Shown piece after piece: positions 46,869 through 59,400 of a DNA stretch of 64,000 nucleotides. The translations under genes and the position numbers were made by a program. The notes below the pieces were generated by a model, which worked only from the letters and a program-made list of their open reading frames with translations, ran no database searches and was not told the DNA's origin. The DNA comes from Hofstenia miamia (lineage: Eukaryota > Xenacoelomorpha > Acoela): the NCBI GenBank assembly GCA_004352715.1, contig SCFE01000109.1, forward strand, positions 565,936-629,935, read 5' to 3'. Every line of letters starts with the position of its first letter. Positions within the stretch are counted from its first letter, which is position 1.

Positions 46869-48926
46869 ACATATTTTGCATTATTCCATTACTAAATTCA
46901 TTTGATCCAGAAATTATCAAGGTGTTTGAAATGTGCAAATGTTGCATAACTTCAATCATTTGATCCCTTCCCAGTTAGTTACAAACAACATTGTTATGTA
47001 AGTCACCACATTTCCAAAAGCGTTTCTTGCTTAGTAATCCATTCAGATACAATTAGGTAGTATTATGTTAAGCAAAAATACCTTTTCAAATACTAACAGA
47101 TGCGTAGTGACAAAAATATATTTAGCAAGCAACTCTAAAAATTGCATTGTATGTTACAAAGCAATGTAAGCTTCCATGCTAAATACGATCTCACGCAATT
47201 GTTTAAAATTAGTATTTTAACATTAATAGCGCATTATTGCTCACCTACCCTAAATTAATGGTAAGAATATTTCAGTTGAGCTTTGATTGACTTGCCAATA
47301 AGAACAAAATATGAAAAAATACTTGATTACTTCAAATACTATTGTATAAAAAGCCAATCAATTGCTGCTTCTTCAATTGTATAAATCGTGTTATTCACAA
47401 TATAAGAGCAGAAGTTCTTCTTGTCGGTCATCGTCCATCATTGTTCTCAAGCAATTCTTTATAATTCTGAGCTCAATAAAATATGTTTGTTTGGAAGCAA
47501 CAGCTACCGGAATGCATAAGATAAACTTACGTGTTTCAGCAAGAAAAGCAAATATGTGACAAATTGTTTTCTATTCTGATTTCCACAAAAATGAATTGAT
47601 TTTCAACGAGTCTTTAGTGACATACCAAAATAATAACTGATAACTTAAGAGTGCTAAGATAAAATTAAGTATGGCAAATCAAAAAGAATACAAAGATAAT
47701 AAAACAAATCAGTGTCTCCGCCAGATTTTCAAAATTGATTCTGATTGCTAAATATAAAGAATTTTGGGGCAGAAATTTATCATTTTAAAATTAAGGTGTG
47801 AAATGCATTCTTGAACTTTGGCCTGCTCTTGGCCACTCACTTGATTAGACTGTCTACACCCTGAACATAGGATCGCAATTTGAGATTAACTAGGCAAAGT
47901 TGGGATTTGACACCTCGCGACATATTACATCTTGTTGATTCTTCTATGGCATTGGATAAATAGAAGTTATCAGACAGTAATACTGTTCTCAAGTAGAAAT
48001 ATACATATGAAATAATGACTAGAAATACAAAATTTAAATGTATACTTTCAAATTAAATATTCTTTACAAAAAAAATTACATAAATTATTTAGAATTAATA
48101 ATAGAGTTCCTTAAAAAACTAATTAAAACTAGTCTTTCAATTAAAAGAATAGAACAAATCAGTTGTTTGAAATTACATGGTGTATGTAGCCATTGAAATG
48201 GCTGAGATGCAAGAATTACATTTACAAAAAAACTTATTCCATTTTTATATAGCAAAAAATGTAGACTAATCATAGATTTATTAGTTACTGTACTGAAGTG
48301 TAAAATTAGAGAATGAATGGAAAATATTATAAATATATTGCAACATCTACTGAAGCTCCATTTTGCTGTCACCTGAGAAAAAAAATATTGGGAGGGGGCA
48401 TCATTAAAGTGTAATCAAAACTTCATTGTGACTATAGCGCAATATTTACGTAGAAACCTTAGCTGTTGTGAGTCGTTAAAGAGTAACTTTGACGAATACT
48501 TTTGTATGATAATGTCCATTAATGCTCTCATCTCAAGATGACCCACAATTCTTTTCCTATATTCTATACATCTTAACGAGTGTTCAGACTACGGATTTTT
48601 ATCACCTTGCAATTGAAATTGAAATATTTTACTTTTTAGTTACGGATGTATTTCCTACTACTTTCAATAAGGTATAATTGCGCGATCACAAATAATCCAT
48701 CATCTTTCCAAAAATCGTCAGTGTAAATGACAAACTTCTTTGACAAAAATGAATTGCACTTTCTATAGTAAGCAGCTGTTAAGCATCGATATTCTGGACA
48801 CTATTTTGTGTTGAAACACCCCAGCAGTTGGAGCAGCATTTTCGAAAAAATGCCATTATTCTCAATTAAATGAAAGTTATTTGCTATGTTCATTACTTTG
48901 ATTAATAAATAAAGTGGGAACGTAGT
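46869..48926. other. Gene-free stretch, nothing recognised
   Basis: No exon or bounded repeat is visible on either strand. The minus-strand ORF 48085-48372 is AT-rich with no motif. Confidence 0.5.
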
Positions 48927-49188
48927 ATGTATGGACGTGGCGATGCGCAATCCTTTAAAAATATAAGTGAAAAAATTAAAGATGAAAGATATGATAGAAT
49001 CATATCCAAACTAGAGGATTTGCTTAATTTTTATCGGAGACAGAAGATACCAGATCACAGAAGTTCTGAACAATTTCTTCCACGTAGTGAAGCAAGCCTT
49101 AATGAAAAGATTGAAATGTGGCGTGCAACGTGGAAGAAGAATTCTGAAGCTTTTACAAGATCATTTGAAGACGGCAGTTCTATTAAAG
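48927..49188 (+). CDS. Unrecognised gene, first visible exon
   Basis: ATG 48927 opens a frame of 87 codons plus one base to a good donor (TAAAG|GTATTT at 49188/49189). The protein is charged and helical (KISEKIKDERYDRIISKLED-like composition, then WRATWKKNSEAFTRSF). I do not recognise a family. The leftover base joins in phase 1 to the exon at 52919, keeping the frame open to a stop, so the two are proposed to form one gene; other exons may lie between them. An upstream stop at 48906 makes the ATG plausible as the real start, although TAG just before it could also be an acceptor. Confidence 0.5.
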
Positions 49189-49207
49189 GTATTTTTTTAA
49201 GAAAAAT

Positions 49208-49790
49208 TTATTCTTGAAATTTTAAATTTTGCCAAAAATCTAACATGCTGAGATCTGAAGTTGTAATTTGGAAGTTTGTATACAGTACTGGAAGTAAAGT
49301 TTGCGGCAAACACAAATCTATTACAAAAAAATCTAAGAAAAATTCACTGAGACCTCCTCTGAACATTAATATTTCATGAATTATTCCCGGTTCTCTACTG
49401 CTGCTAAAAACTTTGTGGAGGTGAGATTCGCATAACTTTTTAATATACAATCTCTAATAGTATACAAATTTGAGTCGACTACTTTCCTTAAATGCTCCAT
49501 GTTCTCACAGTTCTTGATAATATTAAGATCAGATGAAAGCCTGGCCAATTGGGAATCATCCGAACGCAGTTGTTCGCCAGGCATTAGATCCTGGTATCTC
49601 CCAATGAGGCCGTGCATTGTCCTAGGAAAGTATGTTGTCTTTTGCCACAATGGCAGTAAATACTTATTCAGCATACTCGGTACTGATCTGCCCTCATATT
49701 TCAATTCATTTTTAAAATCTTGCAAATCCCTGACTGCAGATATTCCCCAAAAACAATAATGGAGGGTGAATTAAACGTCGATACTCGAAC
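49208..49790 (-). pseudogene. Unrecognised conserved-looking protein fragment, frameshifted, inside the intron
   Basis: On the minus strand a frame from about 49790 reads GISAVRDLQDFKNELKYEG, continues through NKYLLPLWQKTTYFPRTMHG and ARLSSDLNIIKNCENMEHL, and stops near 49381. The neighbouring frame continues directly with REPGIIHEILMFRGGLSEF to about 49208. The composition looks like real protein and the switch of frame at about 49385-49400 looks like a single frameshift. No start or splice sites are evident. I do not recognise the family; it may be a processed pseudogene or a transposon piece. Confidence 0.4.
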
Positions 49791-50304
49791 AAGGTAACGT
49801 CTATTGTGATGCTTCTCTTGGCTTTCAAACGAAATCGCAACAAATTAAGTATTTTGTTTTTATAAATACAAGCATACATGAATAAATAAGCAATAAAAAC
49901 TAATCAGGGTTGCATCATATCAAGTTTTATATTTCCTAAGATGTCATATTGTATTTTTGTATAATATTTTGATTTAATGTGTGACTCAAAACTTATGAAT
50001 GCTTTAGTCGAGTAGTCATGCATACCTAATTAATTTTCATAATTTATCTACCAATTGGCAAACAGAATGGTTTTTTATGTAGAAACTTCTGTTTGCTGGA
50101 ATTATGAACCGCAAATTTTTAAAATGAGACTAAAAGAATTTAAAACTCTTTGACATTAGATATGATCAAGTATCAAGTGAAACGTGTTTGTTGAATTTAC
50201 TCTTGCGTTTAAAATAGTTTGCTGAAAACTTCCATTACTGAAAATTGTGCACTAAACCCATTCTACAAAAAAAGCGTTCGCCAATTTCTGTTGAACAACC
50301 AAAA

Positions 50305-50475
50305 AGTTTGGTGTAGCACCCCACTTCTCCAACGAAAATCGGGAGCAATTATCTAGACTAAAGTTGTTCGTTCGGACCAAGAAAAAGGACAATAAAAATT
50401 GCTCGTGTGGCACTCCTTTCGCCATCCTTAATTAAATGACAAAATTTGCTCTTGTAGCAGGGTGCTCCGACCAAC
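50305..50475. mobile_element. Decayed copy of the ATGCTACACGAAC MITE family
   Basis: Words such as TTGTTCGTTCGGAC, GTGTAGCACCCC, AATTGCTCGTGTGGCAC and TTAATTAAATGACAAAATT parallel the interior of the MITE at 5015-5265. The ends are too degraded to place exactly. Confidence 0.45.
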
Positions 50476-52514
50476 TTCTTTGCGGAGAAATAAATTTCTG
50501 AAAAGAAAGCTAGAAACTAACCCATTTGGATTTCCTAATGCTGCTGATTCTGAAAAATGTTCTAGCAGCAGCTCTTGTTTCTATCAATTTATTAAAAATA
50601 GAATTAAGTTTCTGTGAAACTGTTGTTCTTCTTTCCACTCTCTTAACAATTCTGCCTCTCATCAGGATTTATTTAAAATATATATCTCCGGATTTCCCTG
50701 CCTAAATTCTATTTTTAACGTGGGAACGCCCAACTATGAGTAATCCTGTTATCACCACAAAGCCAACAACTAGTTCACTGCTGGAATGTCTTGCGTCTGA
50801 TTTTGCCAAAGCGCCTTCCCAATCTGTTGAATACAGACTAATACGGCCTAATCCAATACTCTCTAGTAATAACTAACGCTTAATCACCGCTATTTCTGCG
50901 CTTATCCCGAATAGGTACACTGGGAATGCCATTTCCTTTACAACAGTGTGGAGATTACACTCTTTCAGTAAGCTTTAATTTCGTTCTGTACTTAACCTAA
51001 TTCTACTCACTACAAAAAGGTAACCTTTTCTTCTCTGGTCCACTAGTCTTATCTGGTTTTGATAACCGTACGGGATAAACCTTAATGAATTGACCACGTA
51101 CTCTTAAAGAGTTTTTACCTCCAAAATAATACCATATGTCAAATTAGATACCAACAGTGATTTAAACATCAGATTTAGTCGTTTTAGCACTTTTGGTTAC
51201 ACATTTTCCACAAAGTACTTATAATTTTCACCAGTTATTTTGAGAAGAGTTTTAATAATTCTAATTTGGTTTCTATAAATACAGCAAAATGTTTTACTAA
51301 CTTTTATTTTGTGCACTATATATCACTAAAAACCTAAAAATCAATAGCTGCTCGTTTTGGGACAATATGTGTATTTAAACAACACCAGACAGGTAATTAC
51401 CAAAGAAAAACTTTTGCCTCTAAGCCAGAATCGGAGAGAATTCGGTTTTGTTGCGTCTAAGACGAGGTGGGACCTCGATCGTATTCTTTATGTAAGGGGA
51501 ACTTCTCAACTATCAACTTCAAGAAAACAGTGTTTCCTTGGGAAACCGACAGCACTATCTTTTGTCTTCTGGCAGTCCAAAACCTTCTGAAAACACTGAC
51601 TTCTGCACTCTTCGCGGTGCAAACTTCTCTACTTCAACTTCGATGCGGTCTGACAGCACTTTCGTTCTGTCATGGCGGTCCAAACTTTTCTGAAAACACC
51701 GGAGTTAACCAACAAAGTGTGGACCAAAGTTCAGCATTCTCTCTCGGGGGCCTTACATAAGATTCACAAGTGTAATCTAGGCAATTTCCTAGTTTAATCA
51801 TGTTAAGCAAAAGGTTAGCAACCAAGGGTTTAACCAATCACAAATCACACAAATCTATCTGAATTCACAAAAACTGCTCTAAATACATTTTACAAACCTA
51901 CCTAAACATATAGCACCAAATTTTCCCACATTAGCAATTATCACCTAAGCTATAATTGCATTCATTTTCAGATAATATTTCGACTTTAATATTTAATATA
52001 AGCTAGTTTATAAAATTAATAATCATGATTCGTAGTTTTTTAGGTTAAAATAAACACATGTAGATATTTCTTTTGTATGATTGCATATCAGCATTAAATT
52101 AAAACATAATTAACTCATCAAAATGAATCCTTTGTAGTAAACAATACTTACTATTGTGCAGGCCGGGATAGCTCCATTATTGATAATCGTATTTTTAATA
52201 ATGTGATTTCATTAATTTAGATAGTTTTTAGAGCGATTAATATAAACAATCAACACGGGCAAGTTATTGCGTAACATTGTCTTGTATTAAAATTAAGACA
52301 TAAACCCTTTCAGTTTATCACCGAATTCTATAGCATAGTTCGAGAATAGGCCTATGTATTTTAATGCATTTTATTTGGCTTGAAAATTTCTCAAATTTTA
52401 AAATTTAAGAAAATACCAATAAATTGTTTCAATATAAACATAAAAGAAATCTTTAAAAAATAATTTATAATTGATGCTTATGCATATTCCAATAACTTAT
52501 TGATGAAAACTGTT
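50476..52514. other. Intronic or intergenic stretch, possible LTR-like segment
   Basis: The part 50530-51760 is less AT-rich and contains runs such as GGGGGCCTTACA at 51747-51758, which on the minus strand starts TGTAAGGCCCCC like some LTRs. No matching second end or target duplication was found. The ORFs at 51357-51760 show no motif. Confidence 0.35.
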
Positions 52515-52642
52515 TTAATATTTTAGTTGTACTTCTATGTTGTATGAGCAATATTTCTTAACTTCAGTCTTTCTGTTTGTGTAATTCCTTCTTAATTTTT
52601 TTATAATGAATTAAATGAAATATAAAAAGTTGTTGTAACACT

Positions 52643-52856
52643 ATGCTACACGAAGAACTTTTCTCAACAATTTTTGTCACCAACAAAGATCGTTTGAGTA
52701 ACATGTCCTCCCTAACTTTTGTCTAAGACTAGTTAAAAGACTAAAATTGCTCGCGTAGCATGCCAAATCAAAAATAAAAGTTGGCGACAAATTTTGTTAG
52801 TTCGTACGACAGAAATGGGTGACAAAAGTTGGCGATAAAAGTTGTTAGTGAAGCAT
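52643..52856. mobile_element. MITE, ATGCTACACGAAC family, copy 2
   Basis: It begins ATGCTACACGAAG and ends with a variant of the reverse complement (GTTAGTGAAGCAT); the interior matches the copy at 5015 (AACTTTTGTCTAAGACTAGTTAAA here against AACTTTTGTCTAAAACTAATT there). The left flank from about 52515 (TTTTAATATTTTAGTTGTAC) also resembles the left flank of the first copy. It lies about 60 bp before the acceptor of the exon at 52919. Confidence 0.65.
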
Positions 52857-52918
52857 GGGCTTAAGAATTTCTTTATGGTTGAATTTTTTAGATTGTAATA
52901 TAGTGTATTAATTTTTAG

Positions 52919-53181
52919 CTGAATCTTTCATTACTGCTGCAGAAACTGTAAAAGTGATACGAGAATCGCTACCCATGGTCTGTAAGGAACCCGAAATTCA
53001 TCCAATAGAGTTGAACTCTTTTGCCAAAATTACAGACACCACAAGCACTGAATGCTCTTCTACAATGAATCATGTTATTGATTCAATGTGCATAATATCC
53101 GAAGCTTTGGAGAAAGTCATTGTGAAACTGGATACTAGCGATTTAGAACCTGGAGAAATTGTTGATAACAATTCAGTCTAG
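52919..53181 (+). CDS. Unrecognised gene, terminal exon
   Basis: After the acceptor AATTTTTAG (ending 52918) the frame runs to TAG at 53179-53181, giving 87 residues including AESFITAAETVKVIRE and an acidic end (LDTSDLEPGEIVDNNS). Phase fits the exon ending at 49188. AAATAAA follows at about 53199 and could be the polyadenylation signal. No known domain is recognised; the acidic C-terminus and charged helices suggest a nuclear or scaffold protein, but this is a guess. Confidence 0.5.
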
Positions 53182-54018
53182 CTATCATAAATTTTTTAAA
53201 TAAATGATTTAGAAAAAGTATTTTAGTTGCATGTCCCGAGAAATTCTTATATATATACCTATGTTTGTGTATACATATATATATATGTATATATATATAT
53301 ATAAATATAGTAAATGGAAGATTCCTCTAAAAAAGATGCGCAAACAACATTACTTTGTAGTTCCAAATGACATTTAGAACAGTACTGTATTTTACGACCA
53401 TTGGCTTTTATTATCAATGGTTTATAAATGTTCGAGGGCTTGAATATCTCTGTTATAATGGTTAACAATCTTCAGAAAAACATTTTTCCAGCAACGATCC
53501 TATCCATCTGCATTGAGATATCAAATAGTTCTAGCCACGCTCGGTATGCAATACGTCCCTAAATTTTAAACTATGCAGTTATATAACGAGCAACATTTTA
53601 TCCCTAATAAAATAATGTTCCGAGACAATCTTCTTTAGAACAACTTGCCCTTAAAATTACCTTTTTCTGTATGGAGAAGATGATATACATCAGAAAGAGG
53701 CACAAGGTTTGTTAGAATGCCATCTGAACAAAAAATATTTGATCTGTTACAATAAAATTTTCTGCAGATGTATTTTCGTTGCATAAAGTACACTCATCTT
53801 ATACAAAATTTAGAAAATATGGTTGTGGTTAATAGTGAACTACTAAAGAGCTAACAGGTTTGCTTATATATTTAGCTTCCTAGATTCTATTAAAGATGTG
53901 TTAGATGCTTTTTATCACATTAGACGTGATACCTGCCTTCGATATTTAACACCAATTCTACTTAGAATTTTTCAAACTCTGTGATGGTTTCCCCATATAA
54001 TTATTAAACGCATATAAC
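53182..54018. other. 3' flank and gene-free stretch with TA repeats
   Basis: A (TA)n/ATGTATAT tract lies at 53271-53302. Nothing else recognised. Confidence 0.5.
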
Positions 54019-54350
54019 TTACGAACTAATAAAGATATTTAAAATCTGAAAGCACCACAAGATAGAAAATTGTCTCTTCTTTCTCTTTGATTTTAATTCA
54101 TGACCTGGCGGTGTACCATCGGGCGCTCCTATGCGCCAACTCAGACGTTCTTGCAAATACGGCGCGACAATCTCTGACTTTGCACACGAATCGCCTGGAT
54201 GGTACTCACCCAGTTTTTCTTCAAAAACAAAATCTCTTAGGGTAGTTTTTTTTCCGTGAACATTGCACCAGAGATACAACTGTGTGCTCCGGGTCACTGG
54301 GACAGGGATTTTTTTGCTGGTCAGCGTGGTCACCGAGTCAATTTTTTCCT
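54019..54350 (-). CDS. Orphan ORF with coding-like composition
   Basis: On the minus strand about 110 codons run from a possible acceptor (CTTACAG at about 54351) to TAA at 54019. The protein (STQLYLWCNVHGKKTTLRD, LGEYHPGDSC, RIGAPDGTPPGHELKSKRKK) has balanced composition unlike the chance ORFs around it, and the DNA is less AT-rich. No family was recognised. There is no convincing ATG, so it may be an exon of a split gene or part of a transposon. Confidence 0.35.
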
Positions 54351-54351
54351 G

Positions 54352-56949
54352 TAAGTCTTCCGGGTCTAGTAAGTCACCAGGTCACATTTATATAAATAAA
54401 TGATTGAAATTAATTTCACAAAGGGCTCATTACTACGTAATCATTGATCTGCATAAATATCATGTGTGTTCTAAATAGTTTTAATGATTTTGGATGTTTC
54501 TTATAGGGGATTTTTACTTGTTTCTGTAATAGAACTATGGTAATTACTTGGTGTCTTCCGAATTCGAATCCGAATATTCAGGCAATGTATTTGCAAAATA
54601 TAAATTGGTTTAAGTAAGAACTTCCATAACAAAAATATCTGTTACGGTTAAAAACGAATTTGAAACATGAAAAACTTTAGGCGTTTATTCTACAACAGAA
54701 GAATTTAATTGAAAAATGTGATTTAAGTTTATATTTAAACATTTCAGTATTCCTATAGAATTTTCTACAATAGCACCTATTCTTTACCAAGATTGGAATT
54801 ATAATCCAATATAGATTCGTTATTGGATTTGATTTCGTTTATTTGTAAGTCCCTATTTTGTAAGTTGGTTAGTATTAAATTGAAATTAAGTTTTCACAGT
54901 TCCGTTCAAGTCTAACCTAAAATCTTAGGCCTTTAAAAATTCTCCCAGTATATAAATAAAATACTTTTAATATAATTTTGTGATCTAAATAAGCAAATAA
55001 ATCTGCTCTTGGATTCTACAAAGTTTTAGAAATGAAATAGGATGAATTTCTAAGCTAACTTCCAAAAATAATATCTGCAATCAAATGTTGCTTAAAAACA
55101 ACATATTAAAAAATTATCAACGCCTAGTCATTCAATGCTGTTTGGCTATTCTATTACATTATCGTTGATTGCATAATTACATCGTATTTTATTACTTAAT
55201 GCACACCCAGAATTTTTCCTGTATTGACACAGCGGATTTTGAAAGTAGGGTATAGGTATGACTTTCCAAAAGCATGTAAATGATTAGTTTAGAATTCCTG
55301 TTCATAATAGCAAAAATACTGTAAGAAACCACATTATAACTGTGGGAAGAAAAAATTGATATCGTTTGAGCCAGGTTTTTATTTCTCAGTTTAACAACGT
55401 GCAGCAGGCGGATTATGAGAAATTAATTTTGTGCTGCCTTACGTTTTCCCTTAAGGATTCAACCTTTGTTAAAGGTTTTAGAAGTAGTGTGTTTATATTG
55501 GAAAAAAATTTTAAAATACGCTATTAATCAATTTTACGAATTGGCTGAATATATTGACCTCTATAGTAACTGTATATTAATGATTAAAAGTCATGAATCA
55601 CTTGCTGAGATCTTTACCTAGTAAAAGTTTCTTCGTAAAGGAATTATTTTTTGTGAACAGTTTCCTTAAATTTTCAATGAAATTTCTGTCCTCGAGGGAG
55701 GACATGTACATAGCAATAATATTATCCACAAAGGCCTGCTACGTTGTAACTCATGGTATTCATGAGAACTCATTTGTAACATATTAATGACTTTTTCTTG
55801 AAAATTATATTTTGCTGTGTAACAAAAATTGACAAAATAAATTCACACAAATGGAGTAATATGTAACTAATATTTAAGAGCTCTATGCAAATAGGAAACT
55901 CATAAATTTAAAATATCCATTGTAATTGTTCTCTGAGAAGAGCCGTGGACGAATAAGGGCTAAATAGTAAACTGTCCGTTTAGAATTTATTTGGTACAGT
56001 CCGCTGGGGCCGGGAAAATGCGAACCATTCCATCTCTGCATCCCTTGTTTTAAATAACACCAACCGTTGGTTTGTTATTTGATGTCATAATTTAAATCAA
56101 CTACACAATATATGCACTTACTGAATGTCATTTTATAGAACAGGTTCACTAAGTTCCTGAAAGCCACCATTTTTCAATGTTTCTGCGGTTGAGAAATAAT
56201 GACAAGTGGAAGTAGCTTCAAAAGTGTTTTTAGTAAATTTTTCTAGATTTGTGACACCCTTAGAATTGATTAGACGCTGAGTTTCATCAGGATACAGTTG
56301 TTGAGCTATTCACAGCATCTGAAAAATTAACTTTTATAAATGTACTTTAATGAATAAATCAAGAGAACTCGTCTCAATATCGATCTTTGATAGAAAAGCA
56401 ATTATTAAGCGTACAATTCCATGCAAGTCAGAACATTGACGGATGCAGCTGCGCTGAAGAACTTCAAATATATAATGGCAATTGTGTAAAAATTAGCTTT
56501 ACATGTAACTAGAAATATATTTTTTTATTTTATATATAAGCTAAAGAAATTTAATTTACGCCACCGGGATATTGCATTTATTAAATTTTCAAGTTATAAC
56601 AACAATTTAACGATTGAGTATTTTTGCAAATATTTTGTCTAATGTAGAATACTTTGAATTATATAATGATATTAAATTCATTACTAAATATGCGTTTTGG
56701 TATCAAATGATGCTATAATCAGTCTGTGATTATCAATATCTCTTCAATAATTAAGTTGTAAAATTTCCATTGTTTCATGTAGATTTAAAATATAATATAT
56801 TTCAAAGAAACTTAGCGGAGGGGGAATTCTTCAAATGAATTCGTCGTTAAATGTAAAAATTTTCTAAGGTTCGGAGGAGTTATGAGCCTTAGCCCCACAG
56901 ATTTGACACCATTGTACTTAATTTTTCAATTATTAGTTTTCAGTGACAG
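54352..56949. other. Gene-free stretch, nothing recognised
   Basis: AT-rich on both strands. A short GC-richer word (CCGCTGGGGCCGGGAAAA near 55992) looks like part of a repeat. No gene. Confidence 0.5.
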
Positions 56950-57031
56950 AATAATAATAATAATAATAATAATGTTTCACCCATATTCACGCCAAAAGAA
57001 AAAGAATCATGCAGATATTTGCTTAAAAAGC
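56950..57031 (+). repeat. (ATA)n run plus a 53-bp piece of the zinc-finger ORF
   Basis: After ATA repeats, 56973-57025 is an exact reverse-complement copy of 58646-58698, within the C2H2 ORF on the minus strand; the match continues after an 8-bp deletion. It encodes FHPYSRQKKKNHADICL on the plus strand. Confidence 0.85.
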
Positions 57032-57249
57032 GAAACAGCTTAAATTCGAAATAAACTACGCAAATACAGCATGATTATTGGCGAATGATTTTCAAAATTA
57101 AATGCAAAAATGCAATCTGAGATACTAACTGGATAATGGCCACACCAATTAGTAACTTAATGTGAACGGTCGCTAAAACTGAATGTTTTAAATTTTGTGC
57201 TTTAATGAATATATTATCATTAAGCAAGAAAATTTATATTTGAAAAAAT

Positions 57250-57251
57250 TA

Positions 57252-57294
<43 letters not shown>

Positions 57295-58332
57295 TTAATA
57301 ATAATATTAATAATAATAATAATAATAATAAANNNNNNNNNNNNNNNNNNNNNNNNNNNNNNNNNNNNNNNNNNNNNNNNNNNNNNNNNNNNNNNNNNNN
57401 NNNNNNNNNNNNNNNNNNNNNNNNNNNNNNNNNNNNNNNNNNNNNNNNNNNNNNNNNNNNNNNNNNNNNNNNNNNNNNNNNNNNNNNNNNNNNNNNNNNN
57501 NNNNNNNNNNNNNNNNNNNNNNNNNNNNNNNNNNNNNNNNNNNNNNNNNNNNNNNNNNNNNNNNNNNNNNNNNNNNNNNNNNNNNNNNNNNNNNNNNNNN
57601 NNNNNNNNNNNNNNNNNNNNNNNNNNNNNNNNNNNNNNNNNNNNNNNNNNNNNNNNNNNNNNNNNNNNNNNNNNNNNNNNNNNNNNNNNNNNNNNNNNNN
57701 NNNNNNNNNNNNNNNNNNNNNNNNNNNNNNNNNNNNNNNNNNNNNNNNNNNNNNNNNNNNNNNNNNNNNNNNNNNNNNNNNNNNNNNNNNNNNNNNNNNN
57801 NNNNNNNNNNNNNNNNNNNNNNNNNNNNNNNNNNNNNNNNNNNNNNNNNNNNNNNNNNNNNNNNNNNNNNNNNNNNNNNNNNNNNNNNNNNNNNNNNNNN
57901 NNNNNNNNNNNNNNNNNNNNNNNNNNNNNNNNNNNNNNNNNNNNNNNNNNNNNNNNNNNNNNNNNNNNNNNNNNNNNNNNNNNNNNNNNNNNNNNNNNNN
58001 NNNNNNNNNNNNNNNNNNNNNNNNNNNNNNNNNNNNNNNNNNNNNNNNNNNNNNNNNNNNNNNNNNNNNNNNNNNNNNNNNNNNNNNNNNNNNNNNNNNN
58101 NNNNNNNNNNNNNNNNNNNNNNNNNNNNNNNNNNNNNNNNNNNNNNNNNNNNNNNNNNNNNNNNNNNNNNNNNNNNNNNNNNNNNNNNNNNNNNNNNNNN
58201 NNNNNNNNNNNNNNNNNNNNNNNNNNNNNNNNNNNNNNNNNNNNNNNNNNNNNNNNNNNNNNNNNNNNNNNNNNNNNNNNNNNNNNNNNNNNNNNNNNNN
58301 NNNNNNNNNNNNNNNNNNNNNNNNNNNNNNNN
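57250..58332. repeat. (AAT)n microsatellite and 1000-N gap
   Basis: About 80 bp of AAT/TAA repeats (57253-57332) run into N 57333-58332. The poly-Asn frame through it is an artefact. The length of the gap is probably nominal. Confidence 0.9.
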
Positions 58333-58474
58333 ATATATGAAGGACCTTTAGATAATAGTTTTATAGATTGTCTAGAAAGGCAATTAGTGAAATCCTTCAC
58401 TCCGTCAATAATGCATTTATGTTTACACCAGTGCGTTCCATTGTGTCTTAGGTGCTTTGGCATGTTGTCAGTAA

Positions 58475-59400
58475 TTAGTTTAAAAAAAGAAGTTGATTTG
58501 CACTTAATATCTTCCTATGGCATCTAATATGCAAGGTAAAAGCATGATACGAATCATTAGGTTTACTGCAGATTTTGCAAGAAAAGTCTTTCTCACATAA
58601 TTGCTTTTTAATGTCTTTCTTTCTATCAATGCTTTTTAGATCAATTAAGCAAATATCTGCATGATTCTTTTTCTTTTGGCGTGAATATGGGTGAAACATA
58701 TCTATAAATTCATTTCTTGAATCATCCAGGTTCTCAATTTCAGGTGGATTTACATTTGAAGTACCCTCTTCATGGTTTGCTGGAGGGCTTTGGACCACCT
58801 CATTTTGGTGCTGAGTTTCATTGCTATGATTTCTGCTAGATGCTTCCACTTCATTAATAGTTTGAGCTTCATCCGCGTTATTTAACAGTTCTTCAGATTC
58901 GACAGAAGGTAAGACAGGGTCCTGACATTCCACCCTTGGTGGTATCTCTATAGTTTTATTATTATTACTACTAATGCGAGGTGGGCGCGAAGCGCCCACT
59001 GAGCATCTGGCGAGATTCGGACTTGTTTTACCCATGAATTCCGATAAACCATTTTTCAAATCAGTTTTGGACAGCTTGATTTCCTTGAAATTACGTTTTC
59101 TTAGAATGCCGACATCATTATTTGTAAAATTTATTTGGAATGCGCCACATAATTTTTTAAAGTCAACTCTTTTGGTATATGCTAACTGTTTAAGAAATCG
59201 GTATAGGTTAGCATCATCTTTGAGCTTTTGGCACAATTCACGGCATTTTTTAATGCAATTGTCAGCTTCTGCTTTGCTTAATTCTTTGGTCTCAGATCTA
59301 ATTTGCTCAAAGGTGAAGTGCACAAAGGCACCAAGAAATTCAACCTTTTTCATTAGCTCATTTTTAACCATTGTATTTTCAAGCTGATTTAATATAGAAT
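58475..59400 (-). CDS. C2H2 zinc-finger protein, 5' part in gap; probably transposon-encoded
   Basis: The minus-strand frame is open from the gap edge at 59400 to TAA at 58475-58477 (308 visible residues). It starts with a helical, lysine-rich domain (FEQIRSETKELSKAEADNC, KKCRELCQKLKDDANLYRF), then a disordered acidic linker, then a basic FHPYSRQKKKNHADICL, and ends with one C2H2 finger, CKICSKPNDSYHAFTLHIRCH (C-x2-C-x12-H-x3-H). Just beyond the stop, another frame (58463 downward) gives NMPKHLRHNGTHWCKHKC, perhaps a second finger after a frameshift. A 53-bp piece recurs at 56973, which suggests a repeated family such as a LINE ORF1. A single-copy host zinc-finger gene is the alternative. The N-terminus is lost in N 59401-60400. 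Confidence 0.55.

Noticed and set aside
51747-51758. Possible solo LTR starting TGTAAGGCCCCC on the minus strand
   Set aside because: No second terminus, target duplication or primer-binding site could be located.
4780-53200. Segmental duplication of a whole gene region between 4.5-7.3 kb and 52.4-53.2 kb
   Set aside because: The shared sequence is limited to the MITE and a few hundred flanking bases; the exons on the two sides are unrelated.
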